The notes: generated from the sequence alone by a model not told the origin. A DNA stretch of 64,000 nt from an uncultured Clostridia bacterium (GCA_934631025.1 CAKTXR010000006.1:34971-98970), one strand, 5' to 3'. Shown: positions 26,972-36,887, numbered from the stretch's first letter. A program made the numbers and translations.

Positions 26972-27841
26972 ATGAAAAACGGACTGGCCATATGGCATTA
27001 TCCCCATCGGACGCTGACTGAAAACGTGGTTCACTTTTCCGAGATGCTGGACAGCGTGAGCGTGCTGGGCATCCACTTTGTGGACGCGTGCCGGCAGGAT
27101 GGCGGCGCGGCGCTCTATGAAGCGCTGTGCGAGAAGCACCCCGTGTTCACCGTACACCACAAACTGCCCTCCACGCACGAGGAAAAGGACGTAGCCGCCT
27201 TTGGCGACGACATTGCGCTATGCGCGCGCTGGCAGAAGCAGTACGGTCTGCTCGCCACGCTCTCCTTCGACGTGCCGCAGGCCATCCGCGACAATATCTA
27301 TCCCTATCTCAAGACCGTCATGGATGCGTTCGCGGGCGAAAAGACGCGCATTGCCATTGAGGATTTCGGCCTGACAGAGGAGGAGATGCGCCAGCTCGAC
27401 CCGCTGAAGGGTAATCCGCAGTTCGGCTTCCTGCTGGACATCGGCCATCTGACAATGCGCCTTCATGACAGCCACTGGAGTCCGAAGAAGCGGCTGTTCA
27501 ACTTTTCGCGCTACGAATGCCCCTCCCGTGAGCTGGGCACGCCGGTCACGCGCGCGGATTACCGCGAGGCCATCGTGAACAAGCCCTTCCCCATCGTTGA
27601 GATTCACATGCACACCAACGACGGCGTGCGCGATATGCACTGGTTTTTGGACAATCCCGAGGGCGTTGTGGACTCTCAGATGATCGCCGATCTGCTCGTC
27701 GAGCTTCATTACGACGACGTGCTGACCATAGAGAGCGCGCCCGGCTTCATGTTCCCCTGCGCGGGCAGGGAGGCCGACGAGGGCATCGAGCGCACAATCG
27801 CAATCTGGAAAAGCTGCCTTGAAAGGGCGCAGCGGCAATAA
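26972..27841 (+). CDS. TIM-barrel sugar isomerase/epimerase-like protein
   Basis: 289 residues that fit the xylose isomerase-like TIM-barrel superfamily: acidic and His residues at strand ends (IAIEDFG, FLLDIGHL, VEIHMHTNDG and TIESAPG). The pattern of Glu, Asp, His and Glu is that of a divalent metal site. The substrate is unknown. The GH2 stop is 34 bases upstream and the next gene starts 25 bases downstream, each with an AAGGAGG SD, so it is part of the glycan operon and probably processes a sugar released there. Confidence 0.7.
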   Translation: MKNGLAIWHYPHRTLTENVVHFSEMLDSVSVLGIHFVDACRQDGGAALYEALCEKHPVFTVHHKLPSTHEEKDVAAFGDDIALCARWQKQYGLLATLSFDVPQAIRDNIYPYLKTVMDAFAGEKTRIAIEDFGLTEEEMRQLDPLKGNPQFGFLLDIGHLTMRLHDSHWSPKKRLFNFSRYECPSRELGTPVTRADYREAIVNKPFPIVEIHMHTNDGVRDMHWFLDNPEGVVDSQMIADLLVELHYDDVLTIESAPGFMFPCAGREADEGIERTIAIWKSCLERAQRQ

Positions 27842-27866
27842 TACGACATTCAAGGAGGAAAAAAAC

Positions 27867-29267
27867 ATGAATTTCGATCCCGCTTATCTCAATCTGTCCG
27901 CCATGCACGGCTGGGAAAAGTATTCGGCGAGCCTGCGCGGCGAGCTGCGCCAGTGCATGGACGAGGGCAGGGACGTGGAGGGCTATCGCGCGCTGTGCGA
28001 GGCCGTCGCCGATCTGCCTGACGGCGTGATCCGCGAGGAGCTGGCCAACGTGTTCTTCGAGGCCATGCAGTCTGCGCCCATGCGCGCCGACTATCCCTAT
28101 GTCGAGCCGGACGCGCTCGACGCGATTCAGACCGCCCGCCCCGAAAACCGCCCCGCCCTGGGCGCGGTCAACGCCGATACGCTGAAGGACAAGATCCGCG
28201 GCGCGTGGCTGGGCCGCATCTGCGGCTGCCTGCTGGGCAAGCCGGTCGAGGGCATGCGCACGCCCGATATGCACGAGCTGCTCAAAAACAGCGGCAATTT
28301 CCCGCTGAAGCGCTACATGACCCTCGAGGACGTGAAGAAAACGCCGCGCCTGCTCGAGCGCTGGGAGAAGCGCACCTGGGCGGACTGCCTGGGCAAGGGC
28401 AACAACTATTCCGGCTATCCGAACCACACGGATACCCCCTGCGCGCCCACCGACGACGACACCAACTACACCGTCATGGCCGCCTACGGCATCGTGGGCC
28501 GCTTCGGCCGCGATTTCACGCCCGATCAGGTGGCGACGGCCTGGATGGACTGCCAGCCCAAGAACGCCTACTGCACCGCCGAGCGCCGCGCCTTCCGCAA
28601 TTTCGTGATCGGCCTGCGCCCGCCGCAGTCGGCGATGTACAAGAACCCCGACCGCGAGTTCATCGGCGCTCAGATCCGCGGCGACTACTTCGGCTACATC
28701 AACCCCGGCGACCCGCAGACCGCCGCCGACATGGCCTGGCGCGACGCGTGCATCTCCCATGTGAAGAACGGCATATACGGCGAGATGTTCGTCGCCGCCA
28801 TGATCGCCGCCGCGGCCGTGACCGACGACGTGGCTGAGATCGTGAAGGCCGGCCTGGGCGAAGTTCCGGCAAAGAGCCGCCTGACCGCCGCCATCAATAA
28901 CATCCTCTCCGAGTATCAGAGCGGAAAGAGCGAGGACGAGTGCTTCGCCGGCATCGCTTCCCGCTGGGACGAGTTCAAGGGCTACGACTGGGTACACACC
29001 ATCTCCAACGCGGAGATCGTCGCCGCCGCGCTGCTCTACGGCCAGGGCGACTATGCCCATTCCATCTGCCGCGCGGTGCAGACCGGCTTCGACACCGACT
29101 GCAACGGCGCGACCGTCGGCTCCATCGTGGGCATGATGCGCGGTTCTTCCGCCGTCGGCGAGGAATGGACGGCCCCCATCCACGGCGCGCTGGCCACCTC
29201 GATCTTCGGCATCGATCTGGTGACGATCGATCAGCTGGTGGACAAGACCATGGAGCATCTGGCGTAA
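27867..29267 (+). CDS. ADP-ribosylglycohydrolase family protein
   Basis: 466 residues. The ARH fold is clear: IRGAWLGRICGCLLGKPVEG, the metal-binding TDDDTNY, and the late GFDTDCNGATVGSIVGMM with paired Asp residues for a two-metal site. Members remove ADP-ribose from proteins or cleave related N-glycosides. An N-terminal extension of about 100 residues is not part of the core. It lies in a glycan operon, so it may act on a sugar conjugate rather than on protein. The frame opens at 27819 but AAGGAGG points to the ATG at 27867. Confidence 0.85.
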   Translation: MNFDPAYLNLSAMHGWEKYSASLRGELRQCMDEGRDVEGYRALCEAVADLPDGVIREELANVFFEAMQSAPMRADYPYVEPDALDAIQTARPENRPALGAVNADTLKDKIRGAWLGRICGCLLGKPVEGMRTPDMHELLKNSGNFPLKRYMTLEDVKKTPRLLERWEKRTWADCLGKGNNYSGYPNHTDTPCAPTDDDTNYTVMAAYGIVGRFGRDFTPDQVATAWMDCQPKNAYCTAERRAFRNFVIGLRPPQSAMYKNPDREFIGAQIRGDYFGYINPGDPQTAADMAWRDACISHVKNGIYGEMFVAAMIAAAAVTDDVAEIVKAGLGEVPAKSRLTAAINNILSEYQSGKSEDECFAGIASRWDEFKGYDWVHTISNAEIVAAALLYGQGDYAHSICRAVQTGFDTDCNGATVGSIVGMMRGSSAVGEEWTAPIHGALATSIFGIDLVTIDQLVDKTMEHLA

Positions 29268-29344
29268 TATTTATCTGCGAGCGGCAGGGCGCGATTGATT
29301 CCCGCCCTGCCGCTTTCTGACATTGCGAATCGGAGGATCAGGAT

Positions 29345-30670
29345 ATGTATCAGAAGCTCGATCTGCCCGAAAAGTGGCAGTGGTTCCAGCAGGCGCGCTA
29401 CGGCATGTTCATCCACTGGGGGCCGTACGCCGCCATCGGCCGCGGCGAGCAGGTGCTCTTCCGCGATCACATGGATCCCGTCGAATACGAAAAGGCCGCC
29501 TGCCTGTGGAATCCCCGCGAGTTCGACGCAAAGAGGCTGGCGCGCATCGCCCGCGAATCCGGCATGAAATACGCCTGCCTGACCACACGCCACCACGACG
29601 GCTACTGCCTGTGGGACAGCGATCTGACCGACTACACCAGCATGAAGCAGGCGCCGAAGCGCGATTTTGTGCGTGAATATGTCGATGCGTTCCGCGCCGA
29701 AGGGCTGCGCGTCGGCCTTTACTACAGCTGGCTGGACTGGCGCGTGCCCGCCTTCTTCGACGGCCCGGAAAAGAACCCCGAGGGTTTCAAGGCCATGAAG
29801 GCCTACATCCACGGCCAGATCGAGGAGCTGCTGACCCGCTACGGCCAGATCGACCATTTCTTCTTCGACGGCTCGTGGCCGCGCACCTATGAGGAGCTGG
29901 GCAGCGCCGAGCTGGTGGCCAAAATGCGCCGCTGGCAGCCGGGCATACTCATCAACAACCGGCTGGGCAAGTCCGAGACGAAATCGGTCAATGAAGAGGA
30001 CGTGGGTCTGAGCGCCGATCGCGGCGATTTTGGCACGCCCGAACTGAATGTCACCGCCGAAAAGCGGCTGTGGGAGGCCTGCCACGTCAGCACCTGGCGG
30101 CTGTGGGGCTATGCGCCGGGCGAGCAGGTCAAGCCCAGCGAGCAGCTGCTCGACCTTCTGTGCGAGTGCGCCGAGAAGGGCGGCAACCTGCTGATGAACG
30201 TCGCGCCCGACGGCGAGGGCAACATCCCGCCCGCAGTGGAGAAGAACCTCATAGAGGTCGGCCAATGGCTGAAGGTGAACGGCGAGGCGGTCTACGGCAC
30301 CGACAACGGCGACGTCACCGAATTCCTGACCCACGGCCGGCAGACGGCGCGCGGCAATACGCTCTATCTCATCATCCGCTTCTGGGAGGGGAAGGAGACG
30401 CTGCGCGTGAACGACCTTTTGAGCCGCGTTCAGCGCGTCACGCTGCTCTCGAACGGCATGGATCTGCCCTTCGAGCAGACCGAAAGCGACCTCATCATTC
30501 ACGGCCTGCCCGCCGAAAAGCCGAGCCCGCTGTTCCCGGTCATACGCGTTGAGTGCGCGGAGCCGCTCAAAACGAACGAGTGGGGGCTGTATCGCAACTG
30601 GTGCGGCGATCCCGAGCGCATCGCGCGCTGGGCGGCGCAGCGGGGCGAGACGGTCATGGTCGGACGATAA
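29345..30670 (+). CDS. glycoside hydrolase family 29 alpha-L-fucosidase
   Basis: 441 residues with no signal peptide. GH29 hallmarks are seen from the N-terminus: WFQQARYGMFIHWGPYA, EFDAKRLARIARESGMKYACLTTRHHDGYCLWDS, and the nucleophile Asp in HFFFDGSWP. GGNLLMNVAPDGEGNIP near residue 280 closes the barrel. A short C-terminal beta domain follows. It releases terminal fucose from glycans. Last gene of the four-gene operon, 77 bases after the ARH homologue, and so linked to rhamnose or fucose use. Rhamnulokinase lies 11 kb further on. Confidence 0.9.
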   Translation: MYQKLDLPEKWQWFQQARYGMFIHWGPYAAIGRGEQVLFRDHMDPVEYEKAACLWNPREFDAKRLARIARESGMKYACLTTRHHDGYCLWDSDLTDYTSMKQAPKRDFVREYVDAFRAEGLRVGLYYSWLDWRVPAFFDGPEKNPEGFKAMKAYIHGQIEELLTRYGQIDHFFFDGSWPRTYEELGSAELVAKMRRWQPGILINNRLGKSETKSVNEEDVGLSADRGDFGTPELNVTAEKRLWEACHVSTWRLWGYAPGEQVKPSEQLLDLLCECAEKGGNLLMNVAPDGEGNIPPAVEKNLIEVGQWLKVNGEAVYGTDNGDVTEFLTHGRQTARGNTLYLIIRFWEGKETLRVNDLLSRVQRVTLLSNGMDLPFEQTESDLIIHGLPAEKPSPLFPVIRVECAEPLKTNEWGLYRNWCGDPERIARWAAQRGETVMVGR

Positions 30671-30733
30671 AAAATAAACGGGGCGACCCGCGCATAAGGT
30701 ATTCCTATCCATCCAAGAGGAGGTTCTTCTGCG

Positions 30734-32128
30734 ATGAGAAAGCGGATGCCGGCGGCGCGGGCCGTCCTTTTTTGCGTTTCGGCGGGAAGGAACGGAAAGC
30801 CTGAACAGTTTTTTTATCAGGCCAGACCCCAAGACCAAGGATTGGACGCGTCCCAATCAGAAAATCTGACGGCGGGGCGGCCTGAGGGACTCCCAGAACG
30901 CGCATTGAAAAGGCTCGACAAGAAACGGAATCCGGCAAAGCGGCGCGGACGGGACGCGCGGGGAAAGGGATGCGGAATAGCGCCTGTTCTGCGCCGTCTC
31001 TGCGCACTGGCGGCGGCCTGCCTGCTGGCGGCTGTTTCACACGGCGCGGCGCAGGCAGAAGAGATCGACATTTCAGCGCGCGCGGCAATCCTCATCGATG
31101 CGGCGAGCGGCCGCGTGCTGTACGCCAAAAACGCCGATGCGCGCTGTCCCATGGCCTCGACGACCAAGATCATGACCGCGCTTCTCGCCCTTGAGAACAG
31201 CGCGCCGAACGAAATCGTCACCGCGTCCGAGCGCGCGGCGGGCACGGGCGGCACGTCGATCTATTTAAGCGCGGGCGAGACGCTCAGCATGGATGAGATG
31301 CTCAAGGGGCTCATGCTGCGCTCGGGCAACGACGCGGCCGTGGCCATCGCCGAGCACATCGGCGACAGCGTGGAAAATTTCGCCGCCATGATGAACGCGC
31401 GCGCGGAGGAGCTGGGTGCGGACGCGCATTTCGTCACGCCCAACGGACTGGACGCGGAGGGACACGGCGCGTCGGCGCGGGCCATGGCGCTCATCGCCCG
31501 GGAAGCGCTCCGGCGCGGCGATTTCCGCGCGCTGGTGGGCGCTCAGCGGGCAACCATTCCCTGGCGCGACAATCAATACAACCGCGTGCTGAACAACAAG
31601 AACCGCCTTCTGCGCGAATACGAGGGCGCGACCGGCGTCAAGACCGGCTTTACGAAAAAGGCGGGGCGCTGTCTGGTGTTCTCCGCCGAGCGGGACGGCA
31701 TGGAGCTGATCGGCGTGGTGCTGAATTGCGGCGCATGGTTCGACGAGGCCGAGCGCCTGCTCGACTGGGGCTTTGAGAATTTCTCGATCGCCTGCGCCGC
31801 CGAAATGGGCGAGGACTGCGGAACCGTCGCTGTGGCGGGCGGCGCGTCGCCCCGCGTGCGCGTCATCGCCGAGAGCGATGCGATGGCAGCCGTACGCGCG
31901 TCCGATCAGTGGTCGGTTGAGCTGACGCTGGCGCGATCGGTCGCCGCGCCAGTTCACGCGGGCGACAGTCTGGGCCGCGCCGCGCTGAAGGTGAACGGCG
32001 AGATTCTTGCCGAGACGCGCCTGATCGCCGCCGAATCATCCGAAAGGCTGACGTTTTGGGGCATATTTGTTAAAGTGCTGGGCGGCTGGCCGCTGGGCGC
32101 GCTCTTTGTCGAACCGATCGCACGCTGA
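30734..32128 (+). CDS. D-alanyl-D-alanine carboxypeptidase (DacF / PBP5 type)
   Basis: 464 residues of the S11 serine peptidase family, which trims the last D-Ala from peptidoglycan stem peptides. SxxK is in MASTTKIM, SxN in LRSGNDAAV, KTG in VKTGFTKKAG. A hydrophobic segment (about residues 91-111) with an AQA-like cut site precedes the catalytic domain, but about 85 hydrophilic residues come before it. The ATG at 30734 has the SD AGAGGAGG at ten bases, so the long N-terminus seems real, which is unusual for this family. A C-terminal domain follows, typical of PBP5. Confidence 0.88.
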   Translation: MRKRMPAARAVLFCVSAGRNGKPEQFFYQARPQDQGLDASQSENLTAGRPEGLPERALKRLDKKRNPAKRRGRDARGKGCGIAPVLRRLCALAAACLLAAVSHGAAQAEEIDISARAAILIDAASGRVLYAKNADARCPMASTTKIMTALLALENSAPNEIVTASERAAGTGGTSIYLSAGETLSMDEMLKGLMLRSGNDAAVAIAEHIGDSVENFAAMMNARAEELGADAHFVTPNGLDAEGHGASARAMALIAREALRRGDFRALVGAQRATIPWRDNQYNRVLNNKNRLLREYEGATGVKTGFTKKAGRCLVFSAERDGMELIGVVLNCGAWFDEAERLLDWGFENFSIACAAEMGEDCGTVAVAGGASPRVRVIAESDAMAAVRASDQWSVELTLARSVAAPVHAGDSLGRAALKVNGEILAETRLIAAESSERLTFWGIFVKVLGGWPLGALFVEPIAR

Positions 32129-32323
32129 ACGCGTCTGAGAAAATAAGGAAAGCTGTGCGCCGAGGGGAACAACCTCATCTGCCGCTGCGGCGGTATCTTT
32201 CCAAGGAAGAAGGCTAGGGATGCGGGCTGCTGCCGTGTATTCTGGAAAGCGCGTCCGAAAGTATCCTCCGCTGGGCGCTTATCATTTCGCGGGCGATTGC
32301 CCTGAAGCCCGCCGCCGCAATGG

Positions 32324-32352
32324 TTGCGCATCGGCAGGGTTTTTGATATAAT
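32324..32352 (+). promoter_or_regulatory. promoter of the ABC transporter operon
   Basis: TTGCGC at 32324, 17 bases, TATAAT at 32347, some 40 bases before the ATPase gene. Confidence 0.6.
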
Positions 32353-32393
32353 ATAGGGAAAGTCCATTTCAGACAAGATTCCCGAAAGGCGGT

Positions 32394-33155
32394 ATGGCCT
32401 TGGAAGAAAACACCCCGCGCGAGGCGGTCATCAGCCTAAACGGCGTCAGCAAGGTCTACGCCATCGGCGATGAAAAGCTCACCGCGCTCAACAACGTATC
32501 GCTGGATATTTATCCGGGCGAGTTCGCCTGCATCATCGGGCGCTCCGGCTCGGGAAAATCAACGCTGCTCAACATGATGGCCGGACTTGAAAAGCCCACG
32601 CGCGGCCGCATCCGCGTGGCCGGGCGGCAGATCGAGTCGCTGAGCGAGGGCGAGCTGGTGCGCTTCAGGCTGAAGAACGTCGGATTCGTGTTCCAGTCGT
32701 TCAATCTGTTCGCCATGCACACGGCGCTGGACAACGTGGCCATGCCGCTGATGTACAAGGGCGTGCCCCGCGACATCCGCCAGAAGCGCGCCCGCAAAAT
32801 GCTCGAGGCCGTCGGACTGAAATCGCACATGCGGCACCGCCCCGGCGAAATGTCGGGCGGCCAGCAGCAGCGCGTGGGCATCGCCCGGGCGCTGGTCGCC
32901 TCGCCGCGCATACTCTTCGCCGACGAGCCGACCGGCAACCTCGACTTCAACACATCGCGCGAAATTCTGCGCCTGATTCGATCCATCTGTCGGGAGCGCG
33001 GCACGACGCTCATCATGGTCACGCACGATCCCGACATGGCGCAGTACGCCGACCGCGTCGTCCGCCTGCTGGACGGCCGCATCACCGAAAACATTGTCAA
33101 CGAAGCCCCGGCCGAGGTTCCCGCGCCGGATGCGAACAACGAGGAGACGCCATGA
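32394..33155 (+). CDS. ABC transporter ATP-binding protein (MacB/LolD family)
   Basis: 253 residues: Walker A GRSGSGKST, signature MSGGQQQRVGIARAL, Walker B ILFADEPTGNLD, switch His in MVTHDPD. LNDV-type Lol/MacB architecture, working with a MacB-type permease (35.5 kb). The stop overlaps the next start by ATGA. It is the first gene of an operon of five to six genes running to 39.1 kb. Confidence 0.9.
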   Translation: MALEENTPREAVISLNGVSKVYAIGDEKLTALNNVSLDIYPGEFACIIGRSGSGKSTLLNMMAGLEKPTRGRIRVAGRQIESLSEGELVRFRLKNVGFVFQSFNLFAMHTALDNVAMPLMYKGVPRDIRQKRARKMLEAVGLKSHMRHRPGEMSGGQQQRVGIARALVASPRILFADEPTGNLDFNTSREILRLIRSICRERGTTLIMVTHDPDMAQYADRVVRLLDGRITENIVNEAPAEVPAPDANNEETP

Positions 33156-35509
33156 AAAGACAAAAACTGGCCGCGCTCATGCTGGCGCTGACGCTGGCCG
33201 CGCTGCCCTGCGTCAGCCGCGCGGAAAACACCGCCGCGCCCACATCCGAAACCGCGCAGACCGCTCAGGCGACGCAGACCGCCGCGCCGACGGACACGCC
33301 CGTCCCCGCGACCGACACGCCCGCGCCGACGGATACCCCTGTGCCCACGGACACCCCCGTGCCGACGGATACGCCCGTCCCCGCGACCGCCACGCCCGCG
33401 CCCACGGACACCCCTGCGCCGACCGATACCCCCGCGCCCACGAATACGCCCGCGCCGACCGACACGCCGGCTCCTGCGACCGCCACGCCGCGCCCGAGCT
33501 ATCCGCGGGCGTGGTTCGACGCGTCCATGGCCATTGTGGACGCGTCGAGCGCCTATCAGGGCGGAAGGCTGACCGTCGCGCTGCCCATCGCCATTGAGAC
33601 ACAGGAGGGCGCGCGCGTCTACAGCAATGCCGCCGGCTCGCTCTCGGGCTGGACGCCGCAGTCGGACAGCTCGCCGTTTTACTTCAGCCAGGACGTCATG
33701 GCGCTGCCCATCGGCGCGGGCTGGGAGCTGGATTCCGCGTCCGGCGCGGCGCTGAACGCGCTCTTTGATCTCTCCGCCGCCTCCGTGCGCGACATGATCG
33801 CCTATGCGCCCGAGAACAACGACTGGAATATGGCCGCGCGCACGCCCTACAACGCGGGCTACGCCGTGTTCAATCTCGACATTGCGGAAAGCGCGCCCGT
33901 CGGCCGCTATCTGCTCAAGTTCGTCTATGACGGCGGCGACGAGCTGATGAACGAGCAGAAGGTCGAATTCACGCTGGAGTTCTCCATCGCCGCCAACCCG
34001 AACGTCACCCCCACGCCGACGATTGAGCCGACCGGTGAACCGACGAATGAGCCGACGGACGACCCCACCGACGAGCCGACCGGCGAGGGCAGCGTCATGA
34101 TCGGCCAGATGGCGGTCGAGACGCTCAAGGTGGGTCAGAGCGGCGTGACGCTGGCCATTCCCGTATCCTATGCCGACGCTCTTACGCGCGTCTACAGCAA
34201 CCGCGGCGACGACGGCAGCGTATTAAAGCCGGGCAGCGAGGGCTTCAGCGACGAAATCCTCAATTACATCGAGCGGCTTGACATTGAAATCACGTCTGAA
34301 AGCGCCGCCGATCCGACATTTCCCTTCATGCTGTCCGAGCAGGGCGTTTCGCGCGCCGTGATCGCGGACGGCGTGAACTACGGCTATGCGGTGTTCTCCA
34401 ATCTGACCGTGAAGAGCAGCCTGTCCAACGGCACCGTGGCCGTGCCTTTCACCGCGCGCTATACCGACGCGGTCACCGGCGAAACGCAGACCGTGGAGCT
34501 GAGCGCGCTGGTCAACATCACCGGCGCGAGAACCGGCGGCGGTGGCGGTGGCGGCGGCAGCAGCGGCTATGTCGCGCCCACGACCGCCCCGCAGGCGCGC
34601 GTCATCGTGGAAAGCATATCGACCGATCCGCAGGACGTTCAGGCCGGCGATTCGTTCGATCTGGTGCTCAAGCTGCGCAACACGAGCGAGAAGCAGTATG
34701 TGCAGAATATGCGCGTGACCATCGACACGGAAAACGACGTGCTGATCCCCCGCAGCGGTTCGAACACCGTCTATATCGACAAAATCGACGCGCAGGGGCT
34801 CTACGAGCTGCGCTATCCCGTGCGCGCCAATCTGGAGGTGCCCGACCGGCCGCTCAAGGTCGAGGTGTCCATCGAATACGAGGATTCCGCCGTATCGGCG
34901 CAGACTGCCGCGCAGCAGCTTGTGGTGTCCGTCGGGCAGAAGATGCGCCTGAGCGTCAGCGAGCCGGTGATGGACGCGTCCTCGCTCTATGCCGGCGACA
35001 GTCTCGACGTGGCGCTGCAGGTGGTCAACGAGGGCCGCACGACGCTCTACAACGTCGCCGTCACCCCCGAATCGACCAGCGAAAATCTCACGCTGCCCAC
35101 CGCCGCCTATCTGGGCAACATGGAGGGCGGCACGTCCAAAAAGGCCGAGCTGAGCCTCACGCCCACAAAAGACGGCGAGTATAAGGCCGACCTGATCGTC
35201 AGCTGGGAGGACGCGCTGGGCGAAAAGTATACTGAAAAGCGCTCGATCTCCTTCTCCGCGCAGGCCGACGAAACCATCGACTATTCCGGCTCGACCGGCG
35301 GCAATCCCGCCGACTACTACAGCAGCGACATAAACGGCGGCAGCAACGTCGATTCCACGCCCGAGACCGACGCGTCCTCCCTGCTCTCGATGATGCCCTG
35401 GTGGGTGTACGCGGCGGCGGCGGGACTGTACTTCGTCATTGTCATTTACGCCGCGATGAGCGTGCGCGCGCGCCGCAGAAAGGCCCTTGAGGACGATGAG
35501 ATGGACTGA
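33152..35509 (+). CDS. surface protein with Pro/Thr linkers and CARDB-like domains
   Basis: 785 residues: signal peptide (about 1-27), a Pro/Thr-rich region of about 70 residues, a beta-rich domain, a second linker (PTPTIEPTGEPTNEPTDDP), another beta domain, a Gly-rich hinge (RTGGGGGGGGSSGY), two CARDB-like Ig modules (ARVIVESISTDPQ.. and RLSVSEPVMDASS..) and a C-terminal membrane segment (WVYAAAAGLYFVIVIYAAM) with a basic tail. It lies between an ABC ATPase and a MacB-type permease, where a MacA adaptor would be in Gram-negatives, so it may act as an extracellular adaptor or substrate. No sortase motif is seen. Confidence 0.75.
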   Translation: MKRQKLAALMLALTLAALPCVSRAENTAAPTSETAQTAQATQTAAPTDTPVPATDTPAPTDTPVPTDTPVPTDTPVPATATPAPTDTPAPTDTPAPTNTPAPTDTPAPATATPRPSYPRAWFDASMAIVDASSAYQGGRLTVALPIAIETQEGARVYSNAAGSLSGWTPQSDSSPFYFSQDVMALPIGAGWELDSASGAALNALFDLSAASVRDMIAYAPENNDWNMAARTPYNAGYAVFNLDIAESAPVGRYLLKFVYDGGDELMNEQKVEFTLEFSIAANPNVTPTPTIEPTGEPTNEPTDDPTDEPTGEGSVMIGQMAVETLKVGQSGVTLAIPVSYADALTRVYSNRGDDGSVLKPGSEGFSDEILNYIERLDIEITSESAADPTFPFMLSEQGVSRAVIADGVNYGYAVFSNLTVKSSLSNGTVAVPFTARYTDAVTGETQTVELSALVNITGARTGGGGGGGGSSGYVAPTTAPQARVIVESISTDPQDVQAGDSFDLVLKLRNTSEKQYVQNMRVTIDTENDVLIPRSGSNTVYIDKIDAQGLYELRYPVRANLEVPDRPLKVEVSIEYEDSAVSAQTAAQQLVVSVGQKMRLSVSEPVMDASSLYAGDSLDVALQVVNEGRTTLYNVAVTPESTSENLTLPTAAYLGNMEGGTSKKAELSLTPTKDGEYKADLIVSWEDALGEKYTEKRSISFSAQADETIDYSGSTGGNPADYYSSDINGGSNVDSTPETDASSLLSMMPWWVYAAAAGLYFVIVIYAAMSVRARRRKALEDDEMD
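33284..33490 (+). repeat. Pro/Thr hexapeptide coding repeat
   Basis: About eleven tandem copies of the hexapeptide [A/V]PTDTP, some altered to VPATATP or APTNTP, encoded by 18-base units with GC-rich third positions. Slippage or recombination could change its length. Confidence 0.85.
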
Positions 35510-36887
35510 CATACTCGAGCAGAGCCTGCACAATCTCTTCCGCCGCAGGCTGCGCACGATGCTTACGATGCTGGGCGTGGTGATCGGCACGGCGGCCATC
35601 ATCGTGACGCTCTCGCTGGGCGCAGGCGCGGAAAAGGCGCAGATGGACGCGCTCGAATCCACCACGAACTTAAAACTCATCGAGGTTTCACCCTATTACG
35701 GCTCCAGTCTGGCCAGCGATCAGGGCAAGCGCGTCACCCGCATCACCGATTCGGTTATCTCCGACATCCGCGCCATGCAGGGCGTGGACGCGGTCACGCC
35801 GATGGTCACGGTCATGCTGGGCGCGCAGGCGGTGGTCAAAACCGGCGACTATGAAAACTCGACCACGCTGCTGGCCGTGCTGCCCGCCGATTTTGCCAAG
35901 ATACAGCCGCTCAAGAGCGGCGAATACTTCACCGGCCGCACCGACCGCATGGAGTTCATCATGTCCGAGGTGGCGCTGCTCGATTTCGTCAAGCCGGACG
36001 AGGACTACGAGTGGATCGACGCTTACTCCATCCTGCAGTCGGGCGGCCAGCTGCCCCTGCCGCCCATTTCCTGGTATTCCAGCCGCTATTCCATGGCGCT
36101 GCGCTGGGAGGACTGGGACAACTATATGCAGAACAACTATGAGCCGGAGATCCGCGAAATGGACTTCAAGGCGCAGCTGACCGGCGTCATCGAGGCCGAT
36201 CCCAACGACTGGCGCTTTTCCTACTATGCCATCGTCAATCTCAGCTGGCTCAAGAAGATCTATCGCGAAAACCGCGATTTCTTCAAAAGTCAGGGCTTCG
36301 AGCTGAACGGCTACGACACGGTGTATGTGCTCGCCGATACGGTGGATAATGTCGAAAACGTCATAAAGCAGCTCAACGACTACGGCCTGCAATACTCCAG
36401 CCCCATGGAGACGGTGGCGCTGATGAAAAAGCAGATCGCCATGATGCAGGGCTTTCTGGGCTTCATCGGCGCGATTTCCATGCTGGTGGCGGCGCTCTCC
36501 ATCGCCAACACCATGATGATGAGCATCTATGAGCGCACGCGGGAAATCGGCGTGATGAAGGTGCTGGGCTGCACGCTGGGCAATATCCGCGCGCTGTTCC
36601 TCACCGAGGCCGCCTATATCGGCCTGTTCGGCGGCGGCGCGGGACTGCTCCTGTCGCTGCTTCTGTCCTATGCGCTCAACAACGTCGAGGCGCTGCAAAA
36701 CGTCGTCTCGAGCGTGCTCTCCGGCGCGGAGATGTTCGCCGCGGGCGGCAAAACGTCGATCATATCGCCGCAGCTGGCGTGGGGCACATGGCTGTTCGTC
36801 GTCGCCGTGTCGGTGATCTCCGGACTGTATCCGGCGCGCCGCGCGATGAAGCTGTCCTCGCTGGCGGCCATCCGCAGCGCTGAATAA
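35496..36887 (+). CDS. ABC transporter permease, MacB-like (FtsX domain)
   Basis: 463 residues: one N-terminal membrane segment in LRTMLTMLGVVIGTAAIIVTLSLG, a large extracellular core (about 50-300), then three C-terminal membrane segments with the FtsX signature IGVMKVLGCTLGNIRALFLTEA. Works with the ATPase at 32.4 kb. The ATG at 35496 is 14 bases inside the previous gene, so the two are coupled; a TTG at 35487 is in frame but GAGGA fits the ATG. Confidence 0.88.
   Translation: MRWTDILEQSLHNLFRRRLRTMLTMLGVVIGTAAIIVTLSLGAGAEKAQMDALESTTNLKLIEVSPYYGSSLASDQGKRVTRITDSVISDIRAMQGVDAVTPMVTVMLGAQAVVKTGDYENSTTLLAVLPADFAKIQPLKSGEYFTGRTDRMEFIMSEVALLDFVKPDEDYEWIDAYSILQSGGQLPLPPISWYSSRYSMALRWEDWDNYMQNNYEPEIREMDFKAQLTGVIEADPNDWRFSYYAIVNLSWLKKIYRENRDFFKSQGFELNGYDTVYVLADTVDNVENVIKQLNDYGLQYSSPMETVALMKKQIAMMQGFLGFIGAISMLVAALSIANTMMMSIYERTREIGVMKVLGCTLGNIRALFLTEAAYIGLFGGGAGLLLSLLLSYALNNVEALQNVVSSVLSGAEMFAAGGKTSIISPQLAWGTWLFVVAVSVISGLYPARRAMKLSSLAAIRSAE

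Noticed and set aside
23665..26991. An 1108-codon open frame on the minus strand
   Set aside because: Antisense to the GH2 gene and its leader; composition is that of a shadow frame and no SD is at its start.
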